Position numbers and translations under genes: made by a program. The notes beneath the pieces are model-generated. The model worked only from the letters and a program-made list of their open reading frames with translations, searched no databases and was not told the origin of the DNA. Shown here piece by piece: positions 52,406 through 62,479 of a DNA stretch of 64,000 nucleotides (positions are counted from its first letter, which is position 1; each line of letters opens with the position of its first letter). The stretch comes from Lucinisca nassula (taxonomy: Eukaryota; Mollusca; Bivalvia; Lucinida; Lucinidae), in the NCBI GenBank assembly GCA_963580285.1, contig OY757026.1:47547431-47611430 (forward strand). Reading direction: 5' to 3'.

Positions 52406-52697
52406 TGTCGCGCCTGTGGGGGCGCTAAGTCAGCAAACCATGACATCTAGGCCAAGGTCAAACATAGATGCTTGCATAAAAGTTGCAAGCTTGTACTAAG
52501 TATCATTAATAAAACTGTAGTAATTCTTGAGAAATGAACTTAACCATAAGGGTGGACGCTAGGGTGGTTGCAATATTTTACAAAGAGAGTGAACCATAAA
52601 AAATAGGTCAAGGTCAAATATGGATGCTTACATTTAAGTTGCCATCCCGAGATACAAGTTTGTACCACGTATCATTAATGAAGCTCTTACAGTTCTT

Positions 52698-53726
52698 AAT
52701 GATTTAATTGAATGGGCTTTTCACAGAGAAGATTCTCTCTATCTTGCATGTAATGTCAGAAATGCGTTTTTCACTTCTAAAGAGCATAAGAATTATACAC
52801 TTTGGTCATGTCAGAAAGTGTGTGATGCCCTCACCTTTCTACTTGACAATATTTATATTAGATTCGGTACTAAGTTATTTAGACAAATTGTGGGTATTCC
52901 GATGGGTACTAATTGCGCACCTCTTGTGGCTGATCTGTTCTTGTATTGTTATGAAAGAGACTTCATTTTGTCGCTTTCCATTGATAACCAATCTGAAATT
53001 ATTGAAGCTTTTAGCTCTACTTCTAGATATTTAGATGATTTATTAAATATTGATAATACCTATTTTGATGGTTTGATCAGTCAGATTTACCCCCTAGAAC
53101 TTCAGTTAAATAAAGCAAATTCTTCTGATACCGAGGCCCCGTTTTTGGATTTACATCTATCTATTGTAGATGGATTTGTTTCGTGCAAAATTTATGATAA
53201 ACGCGATGACTTTGATTTTGAGATTGTAAATTTTCCTTTTTTGGATGGTGATGTTCCTCGTGCGCCATCCTATGGCGTTTATATTTCGCAATTAATTCGA
53301 TTTGCTAGAGTGTGTAGTCATGTAACTGACTTCAACACTCGTAATAAATTATTAACGGCTAAACTTCTTAATCAGGGTTATCGGTACCATAAACTACGCA
53401 AAGCCTTTTCAAAATTTTATAGACGTCATTCTGATTTAATTTCAAAATTCAATATTGGACTTAAATCTCTTCTGCAACAAGGTCTATCGGAACCCGAATT
53501 TTATGGTGACTTAGTATATAAATTCAGAAAAATATATAACCGCAATGACTTCAGCACCCAATTTCGTAAAATCATTCTTCGATATAAAAAGATTGGGTAC
53601 AACATGGATATTATACGACAGACTGCATGCATGGTAGTTAACCCAATCACGGTTGGCAACTTTGCTTCCCTCTTTAATTGCACGCCGGTGGGTCAGGCCT
53701 CCGATTCTATGACGGCTCCAACGTAA
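52698..53726 (+). CDS. PLE reverse transcriptase, partial (5'-truncated)
   Basis: 343 codons open without a stop from the insertion junction; the first in-frame ATG is at 52818. Visible RT blocks: LTFLLDNIYIRFG, RQIVGIPMGTNCAPLVADLF (motif B), SRYLDDLLNID (motif C, YLDD with both catalytic Asp), ELQLNKANSSDTEAPFLDLH (motif D/E), then a thumb with PSYGVYISQLIRFAR and GYRYHKLRKAF. This is the Penelope-like type found in many invertebrates. No GIY-YIG endonuclease follows; the C-terminus ends CTPVGQASDS... The N-terminal fingers are absent. The frame is intact but incomplete, so not active. Confidence 0.88.
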   Translation, partial: NDLIEWAFHREDSLYLACNVRNAFFTSKEHKNYTLWSCQKVCDALTFLLDNIYIRFGTKLFRQIVGIPMGTNCAPLVADLFLYCYERDFILSLSIDNQSEIIEAFSSTSRYLDDLLNIDNTYFDGLISQIYPLELQLNKANSSDTEAPFLDLHLSIVDGFVSCKIYDKRDDFDFEIVNFPFLDGDVPRAPSYGVYISQLIRFARVCSHVTDFNTRNKLLTAKLLNQGYRYHKLRKAFSKFYRRHSDLISKFNIGLKSLLQQGLSEPEFYGDLVYKFRKIYNRNDFSTQFRKIILRYKKIGYNMDIIRQTACMVVNPITVGNFASLFNCTPVGQASDSMTAPT

Positions 53727-53911
53727 AGGCTTATTGAAAATTAAAGAGATAATGTTGGTTGGTGCCTGATGCTCTGTCTCTGGTCGGGCTCATCGGAGTC
53801 TAACTGTTGGTTTTCTTTTGCTCCAGCATTTCAGTGGTTTCTTGCTGTCGAGTCCTCACCGTTGTCTCACCTCTGTGGTTCTTTGATTTCTGTGTTCACG
53901 GAGATGTTGCA

Positions 53912-53957
53912 CTGATGAGTTAGGAGGCCTTCATGCGGACTGAACAAATTATTTGTC
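53912..53957 (+). ncRNA. Hammerhead-ribozyme-like motif in PLE tail
   Basis: CTGATGA, a short stem (GTT/GAC), TGAAC in place of the canonical GAAAC, a perfect 5-bp stem ACAAA/TTTGT with loop TTA, and then C, giving the GUC cleavage triplet. Homologous motifs: 36968-37015 (plus) and 61412-61457 (minus). PLEs are known to carry hammerhead ribozymes. Stem I pairing here is weak and the core is mutated, so activity is doubtful. Confidence 0.5.
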
Positions 53958-54967
53958 TAAATCGCGACGGAAGTAAGGGCGAGGATTGTGGCCACGTAAA
54001 ATCGATTTAAGCCCCCCAGTGGAAATCTTCCACTGACCGTTCCAAGGCGGCTCTTCTGTGGCGATTTATTTATGTTGTTGTTTGTTACTTACTGTATGTA
54101 TCACTTGTGTCTTTTAATTTTGGATGGCCATATGGCCATTTTGTGGGAAAGTAACTGTCCATATGGCCTTCCTTTGTTTAGGTTTCCATTATGGTCTGGT
54201 CGCTTAATGTTTGTATTTCTTTCCCTTTGGTGTCTTTTATGGATGGAGTAAGTTAATTGTATCAATTCCTGATCTTTGTTTTACTTCTACTTTGAGAAAT
54301 TAACTTGACCATTTTGACCATTTTGGTGAACGCTAGGGTGGTCGCAATATTTTACAAAGTCAGCGAACCATGAAATTTAGGTCAAGGTCAAATATGGATG
54401 CTTGCATTAAGTTGCCATCCCGAGATACAAGTTTGTACCAAGTATCATTAATGAAGCTCTTATAATTCTTGAGAAATAAACTTGACCATTAGGGTGAACG
54501 CTAGGGTGGTCGCAATATTTTACAAAGTCAGTTAACCATGAAATTTAGGTCAAGGTCAAACACGGATGCTTGCATTTAAGTTGCCATTTCCAGATTCAAG
54601 TTGGTACTAATATCATTAACGAAGCTCTTATAGTTCTTGCGAAATAAACTTGACCATTAGGGTGAACGCTAGGGTGGTCGCAATATTTTACAAAGTCAAT
54701 TAACCATAAAATGTAGGTCAAGGTCAAATACGGGTGCTTGCATTTAAGTTGCCATCCCCAGATGCACGTTTGTACCAAGTATCATTAATGAAGCTCTTAT
54801 AGTTCTTTAGAAATAAACTAGAACATTAGGGTGAACGCTAGGGTGGTCGCAAATGTTGACGCCTTGACGAACAGACGAACGAACGGATGGAAAACCAGGC
54901 GCCTATATCGCGCCATGCTAAAAGCAGGCGCGACAAAAAGCGAGATTTACCGTTTACGAGGGTGTTC

Positions 54968-55075
54968 GCTTTTTTCATGCTCAAAAACATAGATTGTGAG
55001 TACTCGTTAGAACCTCCTCGCTGAGCATCCCAAATCTATATTTGAGCCAGAAATATGAAAATATCAACATATATG
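54968..55075 (+). mobile_element. Hairpin MITE family A relic
   Basis: ACATAGATTGTGAGTACTCG(TTAGAACC) then GCATCCCAAATCTATATTTG; most of the right arm is deleted. Confidence 0.6.
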
Positions 55076-55228
55076 CTAGAGATGCCATATTTGTACACGG
55101 GTATATGCTCTCTTCACGGTGGTCCCATGTTACTTGTATCAAGGGGTTCACCTAAACTTTGCTTGTGACCCGATTCTTTCCATACGCCAATACACGTTTA
55201 AAGTACCTTTATTTCTATAAAGTTATTT

Positions 55229-55445
55229 ATCAATTAATTTCGTATTGGCACAGTTACAGCCTGCTGTATTGGCCGTAGGCCGAAGGCCGAGGCCAATACA
55301 ACAGACCGAGGACCTGTAACATGGCCAATACGGAATTACTTGATTAATGACAAATTTATCAACACGTGATTATTGATTTTTTACTCCAGTGTTAATACGG
55401 ATAACTTCCAAACAATACAGGATAGTCAATTAAAAAATTATTGCC
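55229..55445. mobile_element. GGCCGAAGGCC inverted-repeat element, copy 2 (unsplit)
   Basis: ATCAATTAATTTCGTATTGG ... CCAATACGGAATTACTTGAT around GGCCGAAGGCC, followed directly by ACACGTGATTATTGATTTTT...AATACAGGATAGTCAATTA. At 36.66-37.44 kb the same sequence is interrupted by a PLE. Confidence 0.72.
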
Positions 55446-55917
55446 AAAGGATTGGGAACAAAAAAAAAAGGACAAAAGAGCACGCCCTTCCAAAGCCACC
55501 GTCATTTTCGGAACCAATAAATCAGAAAAAAGGACGTATCTGGAGTAATTAATGACCATTCTGTTGGTTAATGCATTCTACAATAGTACAGATGAGTTAA
55601 ACAAATATACCCGAACGCAGTCCGCGTTTTTCCTTTCATTGATCTCGGTATCAATCATATTTATTGAAATCTCATTCATTAAAACAAGTGTCAAGCCAAT
55701 TCCTAACGAGGAAAAACTCTTTAACCGTCCATCATGTTCACACGTGCACAACAAAAGCAGGTTTATAGGAGTTTATAGCAGTTTCCTAATTCTCGTACAA
55801 ATAATTAAATTCTTGGTACATAATAAATAAGCACCAAAAATTTGCATTACGAAAACACTACTATACACTTGTATCGAAAATTTAACCAACAACAAATGAA
55901 AAATTTCAGATAAAAAT
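55446..55917. other. Unassigned stretch
   Basis: A 92-codon plus frame (55552-55830) with a hydrophobic stretch around residues 25-48 (SAFFLSLISVSIIFIEISFI). No known domain and no supporting context; possibly chance. A truncated family A left end starts near 55844. Confidence 0.4.
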
Positions 55918-56275
55918 CATTACGAAAACACACCTATGCAAATACATTGCCAATTTTTTGGCCAAAAATTAGAAGAGTTAAGATGAAAAATTGTGATATT
56001 TTTTCTTATTTCTGCTCAAAACATAGATTGCGGGGACTCGATCGAGTACCCACAATCTGTTTTTGAGCAGAAATAAGAAAAATAATGTATACCCTCTAAA
56101 ACCCCAGTTTTAATATATAAAAGTGGGGTATGATGGGGAAAATTATACAGGCGAGTTCTCGTAATGTCTGATATTTTTCATATTTCTGCACAAAACATGT
56201 TTTGAGCAGAAATAAGAAAAATAATGTATACCCTCTTAAAGACACATTTTTTTCCTTATATAAAAGGGGTGGCCT
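55918..56275 (+). mobile_element. Hairpin MITE family A, plus adjoining fragment
   Basis: 55918-56166 is a 249-bp copy with a shortened hairpin (CTCGATCGAG tip). 56167-56275 is a second fragment repeating CTGATATTTTTC...TTGAGCAGAAATAAG and AATGTATACCCTCTTAAA. Confidence 0.75.
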
Positions 56276-56784
56276 GTCTAATGATATTCAATAAACATTT
56301 CCTTCGGACCATAGTACACATCAAAGGCTTGTCTTATCTAAGTGATTATGAGGTGATTATGAGCAGATTGATATGTTTAATAGGGGGCTCAATAAGGGTA
56401 CTTGAGTGATAGTATAATTTACTGAGATTGTTTCCAACAAAACATTGTTTTAAATTACTTCTTTTTTATTTTAAACTAAAGTAAAGAAAAACACTGATGG
56501 CCATTTTAAAAGTGCAAAGAAGTAAACAAACAAGATAAATGAACTGATTAATCTCAAAATTTAATCAATCAATCAATTTACCTTTATGTATTTATATGTC
56601 TAAAACATTAGCATTTTATAGTTTCAGTCAAGATGGAACTATAAAATGTTCTTTGTTTTGGAAAAACATATCATATCAGAAAAGAGAGAAAAAAAAAAAA
56701 GAAATATTTTAAGATTTTATTTTTTCACCTTTTCAAGTTTAAAACTAAAATAACAAACACAATTAAATTTATTTTTCTTATTTA
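56276..56784. other. AT-rich non-coding stretch with a short inverted repeat
   Basis: 56602-56650: AACATTAGCATTTTATAGTT ... AACTATAAAATGTT. No gene. Confidence 0.45.
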
Positions 56785-56935
56785 TAATGCAAACATAGGT
56801 TGTGGGTGCTCGTCAGAACCGCCTCATTGTGGCGGTTCAAACGAGTACCGACAACCTATGACTCACTGAGACGATTCTAACGAGCACCCACAACCTATGA
56901 CTTGGAGCAAAAATAAGGAAAACAAGCAAATTCGT
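56785..56935. mobile_element. Hairpin MITE family A', double-arm relic
   Basis: AACATAGGTTGTGGGTGCTC...GAACCGCCTCATTGTGGCGG...CGACAACCTATGA, then a second right arm ACGATTCTAACGAGCACCCA. T3 lies directly to its right, and 58293-58372 (AATGTATACCCCTTAAACCC...CACATGATG) may be its continuation. Confidence 0.65.
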
Positions 56936-56943
56936 TGAATTGA

Positions 56944-58292
56944 TATCCCCCGCCGAATGGGTTTTTCGTGTAGAATGGCAAGAAAATATATCTGGCCAAA
57001 ATTGAGAAAAAAAAAAATTGCGCGTGCATCACGGCAGCATAATAATACATATTTATTCCAAGTTTCATTTTATTCCATGCAATAGTTGCTGAGAAGCGGT
57101 TCCAGACAAAGTGAGATGACGAAAAAGCCAGAATTTTAATCATTTAAGGGGCCATAACTCTGGGTGTAAAAAGTCAATCCGAAAAAAATTTGTGCGTGCA
57201 TCACCACAGCATAATAATACATATTTATTTCAAGTTTCATTTAATTCCATGCAATAGTTGCTGAGAAACAGTTCCCGACAAAAAAGTGAGACGACGAAAA
57301 ATCCAGAATTTCAATCATTTAAGGGGCCATAACTCTGGATGTAAAAAGTAAATCCGGAAAAAAATGCGCGTGCATCACCACAGCATAATAATACATATTT
57401 ATTTCAAGTTTCATTTAATTCCATGCAATAGTTGCTGAGAAACGGTTCCGGACAAAGTGAGACGACGACATTCCAGAATTTCGATCATTTAAGGGGTCAT
57501 AACTCTGGATGTAAAAAGTCAATCCAGAAAAAAATTGCGCGTGCATCACCGCAGCATAATAATACATATTTATTTCACGTTTCATTTAATTCCATGCAAT
57601 AGTTGCTGAGAAACAGTTCCGGACAAAGTGAGATGACGAAAAAATCCAGAATTTCAATCATTTAAGGGGCCATAACTCTGGATGTAAAAAGTCAATCCGA
57701 AAAAAATTGCGCGTGCATCACTGCAGCATAATAATACATATTTATTTGAATTTTCATTTAATTCCATGCAATAGTTAGTTGCTGAGAAACGGTTCCGGAC
57801 AAAGTGAGATGACGAAAAATCCAGAATTTCAATCATTCAAGGGGCCATAACTCTGGATGTAAAAAGTCAATCCGAAAAAAAATTGCGCGTGCATCATCAC
57901 AGCATAATAATACATATTTATTTCAAGTTTCATTTAATTCCATGCAATAGTTGCTGAGAAACGGTTCCGGACAAAGTGTGACGGACGGACGGAAGGACGC
58001 ACGTTCTCACGAACGGATACTTAAGTGGCTAGGCGTCGGCATATTGACTACTTAAGCGGCAAATTCTCTTAAGCAGCAAGCCACCTAAGAGCGAATTTTG
58101 CCACTTAAGTCCCCAAATAACGGAATAAACCGCATTTGGACTCACGAATATATACTTAAGTGTCAAACTGTCCAAATTTTTTGCCCCCTAAATGTCGTTT
58201 CGTTGGTGCGGAAGGACGGACGGACGGAAGGATGGACTGACGGACGGACGGACAACGCCAAAACTATATCCCTCCGCCTTCGGCGGGGGATA
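56944..58292. mobile_element. TIR-bounded tandem array element T3
   Basis: Ends TATCCCCCGCCGAA and its perfect inverted copy (14 bp). About 6.5 units of roughly 155-165 bp: AAGGGGCCATAACTCTGGAT, AATTGCGCGTGCATCACC, GCATAATAATACATATTTAT, TTCCATGCAATAGTTGCTGA, CGGTTCCGGACAAAGTGAGA. A non-repeat segment (58010-58200) and GGACGGACGG microsatellites lie near the right end. No coding content. Confidence 0.87.
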
Positions 58293-58489
58293 ATAATGTA
58301 TACCCCTTAAACCCCCATTTTCTCTAGAGAAAGTTGGGTTTAGGGGCTGTTCATTTAACAGACTCACATGATGACCACATTGTGCAAAACTGTGAGCCCT
58401 AGTTTTCTCTCTGGGGTTTTCGGGGACACTATTTTTACATTAAAATGGCCTCCAAATGTTAGCTGGAAGTATCTTATTTATCCATTTGT

Positions 58490-58800
58490 TCCACAACTTT
58501 TGTCTGAACAAATATGTGTTAGGCTTTGTCTTTTCATCACAGGAGAAAATTTTGACCCCTTAAACTGCACTTTTATACAGTAGAACTGGGGTTTAGATGG
58601 GTATACATTATTTTTTCTTATTTCTGCTCAAAAACATATATTGTGTGTCCTCGTTAGAACCGCCTCATGGAAGCAGTTTTAACGAGCAGGCACACTGTAA
58701 AAACAAATTTTGGGTACTCGTCAGAACAGCTTCGGCGAGGAGGTTCAAATGCGTACCCACAATATATGTTTAGAGCAGAAATAATAAAGTTATCAGGATT
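58490..58800. mobile_element. Hairpin MITE family A, degraded double copy
   Basis: Two hairpin arm pairs (CTCGTTAGAACCGCCTCATG...TTTTAACGAGC and TACTCGTCAGAACAGC...TCAAATGCGTACCCACA) with TTCTTATTTCTGCTC and AGAGCAGAAATAATAAAG flanks. Confidence 0.65.
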
Positions 58801-59462
58801 TTATCTGAAAAAAATCATTATCGGTGAAAAAAAAAATACCAATATATTTGAATTGGCATTTTCTGTAATGATGATAAATAATGGCTACTAAATATAAAAT
58901 CGGAAAAAAGTGCTGTTGTTTCTTCCATGCAAATTTAAATAAAGACTTAGGTGTAAATAAATAGATGTCATTTGTCAAAGTCATATCCCTAGGTAAGTTA
59001 TTACCCTCTCTTGGTCCCCTACCTGTATGACAGCCTGAATACCCCAAGTGTATTTTATCTCAATGCTGGATTCTTTAATAGACTGTCACTAGGATGTTAT
59101 ATAATCGAAAAATGTGTCTTTAAACCTCAGTTTTTCTATACAAAAGTGGGATATAAGGGGATCGAAATTATAAAGATTGCACATTCTGATCTGAGTCGCA
59201 CATGTCTTTTTGTAGGTTTAATATGCACGGTCCATATTTTTGAAACTGAAAGCCTGCCTAAAAGGCTGAAAATAGAAAGAGCCAAAATTCTAATGATGTT
59301 GCACCCGATGTAGCGACATGTTACATATGTCAACTAAGCTTACAGAGCACACTGGAAACTATGGTATTAATACAAATGGCTGTATCAATATGCAGGGGTG
59401 CATCCATGATGGATAATGGTTACTGAAGGCATATTATATTGCGTCATACGCCTGTAATTCCT
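58801..59462. other. Unassigned stretch
   Basis: 59095-59172 holds a family A tail fragment (AACCTCAGTTTTTCTATACA...AGTGGGATATAAGGGGATCG). No gene. Confidence 0.45.
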
Positions 59463-59636
59463 AGCATATACAGTGCACAATCTTCCGCCAGAAACTGACA
59501 ACTGTCTTTCTTGAATCAGCGGAAGGGAGAGAATGACTGAAGAAAACATTTCATGCTCGATCACCATGAAAGAAGGCTGCAGAACCCGGCAGGTATCGAA
59601 CCCACGATCACCTGATCACCAGTCCGACGCGCAGCC
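59463..59636 (-). mobile_element. tRNA-headed SINE family C, partial
   Basis: Minus strand: eroded head with GGTTCGATACC (B box), then the body CATTCTCTCCCTTCCGCTG and AGATTGTGCACTGTATATG. Tail missing. Confidence 0.72.
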
Positions 59637-60609
59637 AACGTACATGTATATTCAAAAACCAATTAAGGAATCTCGAACATGTCCTCGTTCTCAACAACGC
59701 CCAATACATCAGAAGTCCGAGTGTTGCCATCTCCAAAGAAAGGCGAAATGTTCCTTATCAATCAAATCAAATTCACTCAAATCAAATATCTTTATTGTGA
59801 AAGCTCAGATAACATAATGTTGCATATGAGCAACACATCAACATAACAACATTCCATGTTAAAGCATAACGGCAGTAAGCAAGTAAAACGTATAAAGGTA
59901 TATGGAATAGGGAAAAGGGGAGGCGAAGAGTTGATATAGACACGTACATACAACGTCAGGCAATAATTGTAACTAATGTGATCCATTTTGTGTAGTTCGT
60001 GAAGAAGAGCTTGTTAAAATAAATAAATAAATAAAAACAAATATGCAATATATAGATGGATAAATAAGTAGAAACTATCAATGGAACATAAACTCTTTTT
60101 TTCCACATGCTCTTTCATTTTGCATGATCGGTAAACATATCGTGGAAACCAGGCTTTATAAGACATACACATTTTATCATTCTCAACGGATGCCATACTG
60201 TCTTTAAAAGATATCAGTGTTTCTTGAAACTACAAGATACATTTGGATCATGGGACTGATCGATAGTCCAGCCTAGGACTACAAGCCATGTCTTTGCGAG
60301 ACGAAATGCAATTTATGGTTTGTTTTAAACATGTTTATTCATAATACATTGTACATGTATAATACAAACATACAGTATATATATTTATCATAAGATGTCG
60401 CGTCTGAGAATGTAATAACGCCATGTAATAAATTCGATAATCCACTAGTGGATTAAATATGCTAATTAGGTAGATACGCCCCGTAACGTTACAGGTACGA
60501 CGTTCTTAACGACGTCGCGTTTACTAATGGCGGAATATTGACATTTTTGTTAAACAACCGTGAATAAAATGTGTTTTAAATGCCATATGATAAATAGAAT
60601 ATTGCATTC
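59637..60609. other. Non-coding stretch, possible LINE 3' end
   Basis: 59757-59800 (ATCAATCAAATCAAATTCAC...CAAATATCTTTATTG) looks, on the minus strand, like an AATAAAGATATTTGA end followed by an ATTTG repeat, as in some LINE or SINE tails. A TTTA repeat lies near 60020-60035. No gene recognised. Confidence 0.4.
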
Positions 60610-60729
60610 GTGCTCATGTATAATCGAATTCATTAAACTCGTTGAAGAAAGGGGATAAAATGCTCGGAAAGACTCGCATATGATCCCTTTTCCTCAACTC
60701 GTTTAATAAATTCAATAATACATGAGCAC
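60610..60729. repeat. 120-bp imperfect palindrome
   Basis: GTGCTCATGTATAATCGAAT ... and mirror ATTCAATAATACATGAGCAC, with inner arms AACTCGTTGA(A)GAAA(A)GGG. A fold-back element; loop near 60660-60680. Confidence 0.75.
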
Positions 60730-60849
60730 TCATGTAAGATCCTCTATATATTGTACAAGTAATCTAATCGATTAGCTTATTGTCAATCTTATCGCAACCT
60801 TCATATAGCAGATAGATATATTGAATGGACATGCCATGAAAAAGAGATT

Positions 60850-61076
60850 TTGCCACAGTGGCTTCATATGAAAGCGATCCCGAATGAACCGGAAAATCTC
60901 ACAAAGCGAAGGGAAAAACAAATTCTGGACAACTTTCGTACCGAAATAGGTCTGCTTTGCTTACGGCTTGATAATCAAGAAGGAAAATACAAGGTGATAG
61001 ACGAGAAAATGAATGACGAAATAAGTAAACTTACAACCGGAGAGCGGCGTAACATACTTCTTCGACTTTGGGAAGA
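60850..61076 (+). pseudogene. N-terminal fragment, probably of the GIY-YIG PLE
   Basis: About 75 charged, helical residues (ENLTKRREKQILDNFRTEIG, then KYKVIDEKMNDEISKL) cut off at the junction with an inverted PLE tail at 61077. The codons beyond that point come from the inserted tail. Its position upstream of RT and GIY-YIG pieces in the same orientation suggests it is the start of the same PLE protein. Identity is inferred from context only. Confidence 0.5.
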
Positions 61077-61491
61077 AAGTAGAAGTAAAACAAAGATCAG
61101 GAATTGATACAATTAACTTACTCCACCCATAAAAGACACCAAAGGGAAAGAAATACAAACATTAAGCGACCAGACCATAATGGAAACCTAAACAAAGGAA
61201 GGCCGTAAGGACAGTTACTTTCCCACAAAATGGCCATATGGCCATCCAAAATTAAAAGACACAAGTGATACACACAGTAAGTAACAAACAACAACATAAA
61301 TTAATCGCCACAGAAGAGCCGCCTTGGAACGGTCAGTGGAAGATTTCCACTGGGGGGCTTAAATCGATTTTACGTGGCCACAATCCTCGCCCTTACTTCC
61401 GTCGCGATTTAGACAAATAATTTGTTCCGTCCGCATGAAGGCCTACTAACTCATCAGTGCAACATCTCCGTGAACACAAAAATCAAAGACT
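61077..61491 (-). mobile_element. Penelope-like element, inverted 3'-tail copy
   Basis: Reverse complement of 53865-54292 with few differences: AAAGTAGAAGTAAAACAAAG on its low-coordinate side, TGGCCATATGGCCATCCAAA, GCCTTGGAACGGTCAGTGGA, and CTCATCAGTGCAACATCTCC. A hammerhead-like motif is at 61412-61457. It interrupts the plus-strand PLE frame. Confidence 0.82.
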
Positions 61492-61559
61492 GTAAAACTA
61501 ATGAAGGTATTTCCCATAAACGCTGGGAGAATTAGACCGCCGAATGGCTGACCAAATAC

Positions 61560-62110
61560 GAAGATATGTTTAAAACAAAACATGAAAATAAAAGACCATT
61601 TATTAAAATCGGCGAAACCAATGACGGCCCTAGATCATACGTAGAGATAGCCTCAACTATACTTCAGAGACCATCAAGACCACAAAAAGTCGCTCAGAAG
61701 GACAACGGCGGCGGCCAGCAAACACAGGATGCAGTCAAATTAGTTCTCCAAAATAAAACCTTCTGCTTTGACAACGATTTCTACAAGCAGTTTAAAGGAT
61801 GAAAGCAACTGTTATAGGTTCCACATTTGCGCCTGTTTATGCAACCTTAACTATTGGATACAGTGAAACCCTGTTATACGACAAGGTCACAGCAGTATTT
61901 GGAAATGATTTCGGAAACTATTTATAAATGAATTGGAAACGTTTCCTTGGCCACTGCTTTATTCAATGGACAACATTCATTAAAGATTTAGACACATTAC
62001 ACAACATTTTAAACGATTTACACTCAGATATACGCTTTGCATTGCAATTTATTAACACTGAACAATCATTCCGTGAAAAATAAAGAAGGAAAGGTAGAAA
62101 CAGCTATTAT
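61560..62110 (+). pseudogene. PLE reverse transcriptase relic
   Basis: First frame: QNKTFCFDNDFYKQFKG (61735-61800). Second frame: STFAPVYATLTIGYSETLLY (motif B), VFGNDFGNYL then a stop, NWKRFLGHCFI and HNILNDLHSDIRFALQF, later NKEGKVETAII. The pattern is the PLE RT palm, but the catalytic FLDD-type motif reads FLGH (61942-61953), losing both aspartates. At least one frameshift and one stop. Dead, and different in subtype from the RT at 52.7 kb. Confidence 0.78.
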
Positions 62111-62153
62111 CTATGCAAACAATACTTGTTTTTTTTTTACTCATGCCACCCAT

Positions 62154-62436
62154 AAAAAAAAATAAAGATAAAGATAAAGAAGCTTTATTTAACGTCGCAT
62201 ATTCGAAACAAATAACATAAGCTCTATAGAGCTTTTATTGCGCCAAACAAAGTATCCTCTAACAAATACTTACCTGCCTTCATTTATCTTCCTAGGACTA
62301 CCCCTGATAATGCGAGCGTCAGCCAAGGGAGCTCCTAGTACCATTTTTCACGCCTTTGGTATGGCGCGGCCGGGGATCGAACCCGCGACCTCCCATTCCC
62401 GAAGCGGACGCTCTACCACTGAGCTATCGGGGCCGG
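62154..62436 (-). mobile_element. tRNA-headed SINE family F
   Basis: Minus-strand head GGCCCCGATAGCTCAGTGGT (A box TAGCTCAGTGG) and GCGGGTTCGATCCC (B box), the best preserved tRNA-like head in the window. Then a body with CATACCAAAGGCGTGAAAAA and a tail GCGACGTTAAATAAAGC ending in (TTTATC)n/poly-T sense. It splits the PLE between RT and endonuclease. Confidence 0.85.
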
Positions 62437-62479
62437 TAAGGAAGGCATAGGAAATCGAATATCCCGTATAACATTGCAC

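Larger units (their letters stand above)
52698..54292 (+). mobile_element. Penelope-like element, 5'-truncated, open RT frame
   Basis: Inserted within an array unit: the left junction follows GCTCTTACAGTTCTT and the unit resumes at TTGAGAAATTAACTTGACC. It holds the RT palm/thumb frame (52698-53726) and a tail of about 565 bp with a hammerhead-like motif at 53912-53957. The element ends with GATCTTTGTTTTACTTCTAC. Confidence 0.85.
52406..54935. mobile_element. TIR-bounded tandem array element T4, carrying a PLE
   Basis: Ends TGTCGCGCCTG and the inverted CAGGCGCGACA (11 bp). Array units of about 165 bp: AGGTCAAGGTCAAA, ATGGATGCTTGCATT, AAGTTGCCATCCCGAGAT, GTACCAAGTATCATTAATGA, TTGACCATTAGGGTGAACGC, TGGTCGCAATATTTTACAAA. 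About 1.5 units lie left of the PLE (52430-52697) and about 3.5 right of it (54293-54860). An ACGAACGAACGGATGG stretch precedes the right end, as in T2 and T3. Confidence 0.83.

Noticed and set aside
55552..55830. 92-codon frame with one hydrophobic segment as a membrane protein
   Set aside because: A single AT-driven hydrophobic stretch in AT-rich DNA, with no family resemblance, is not enough evidence.
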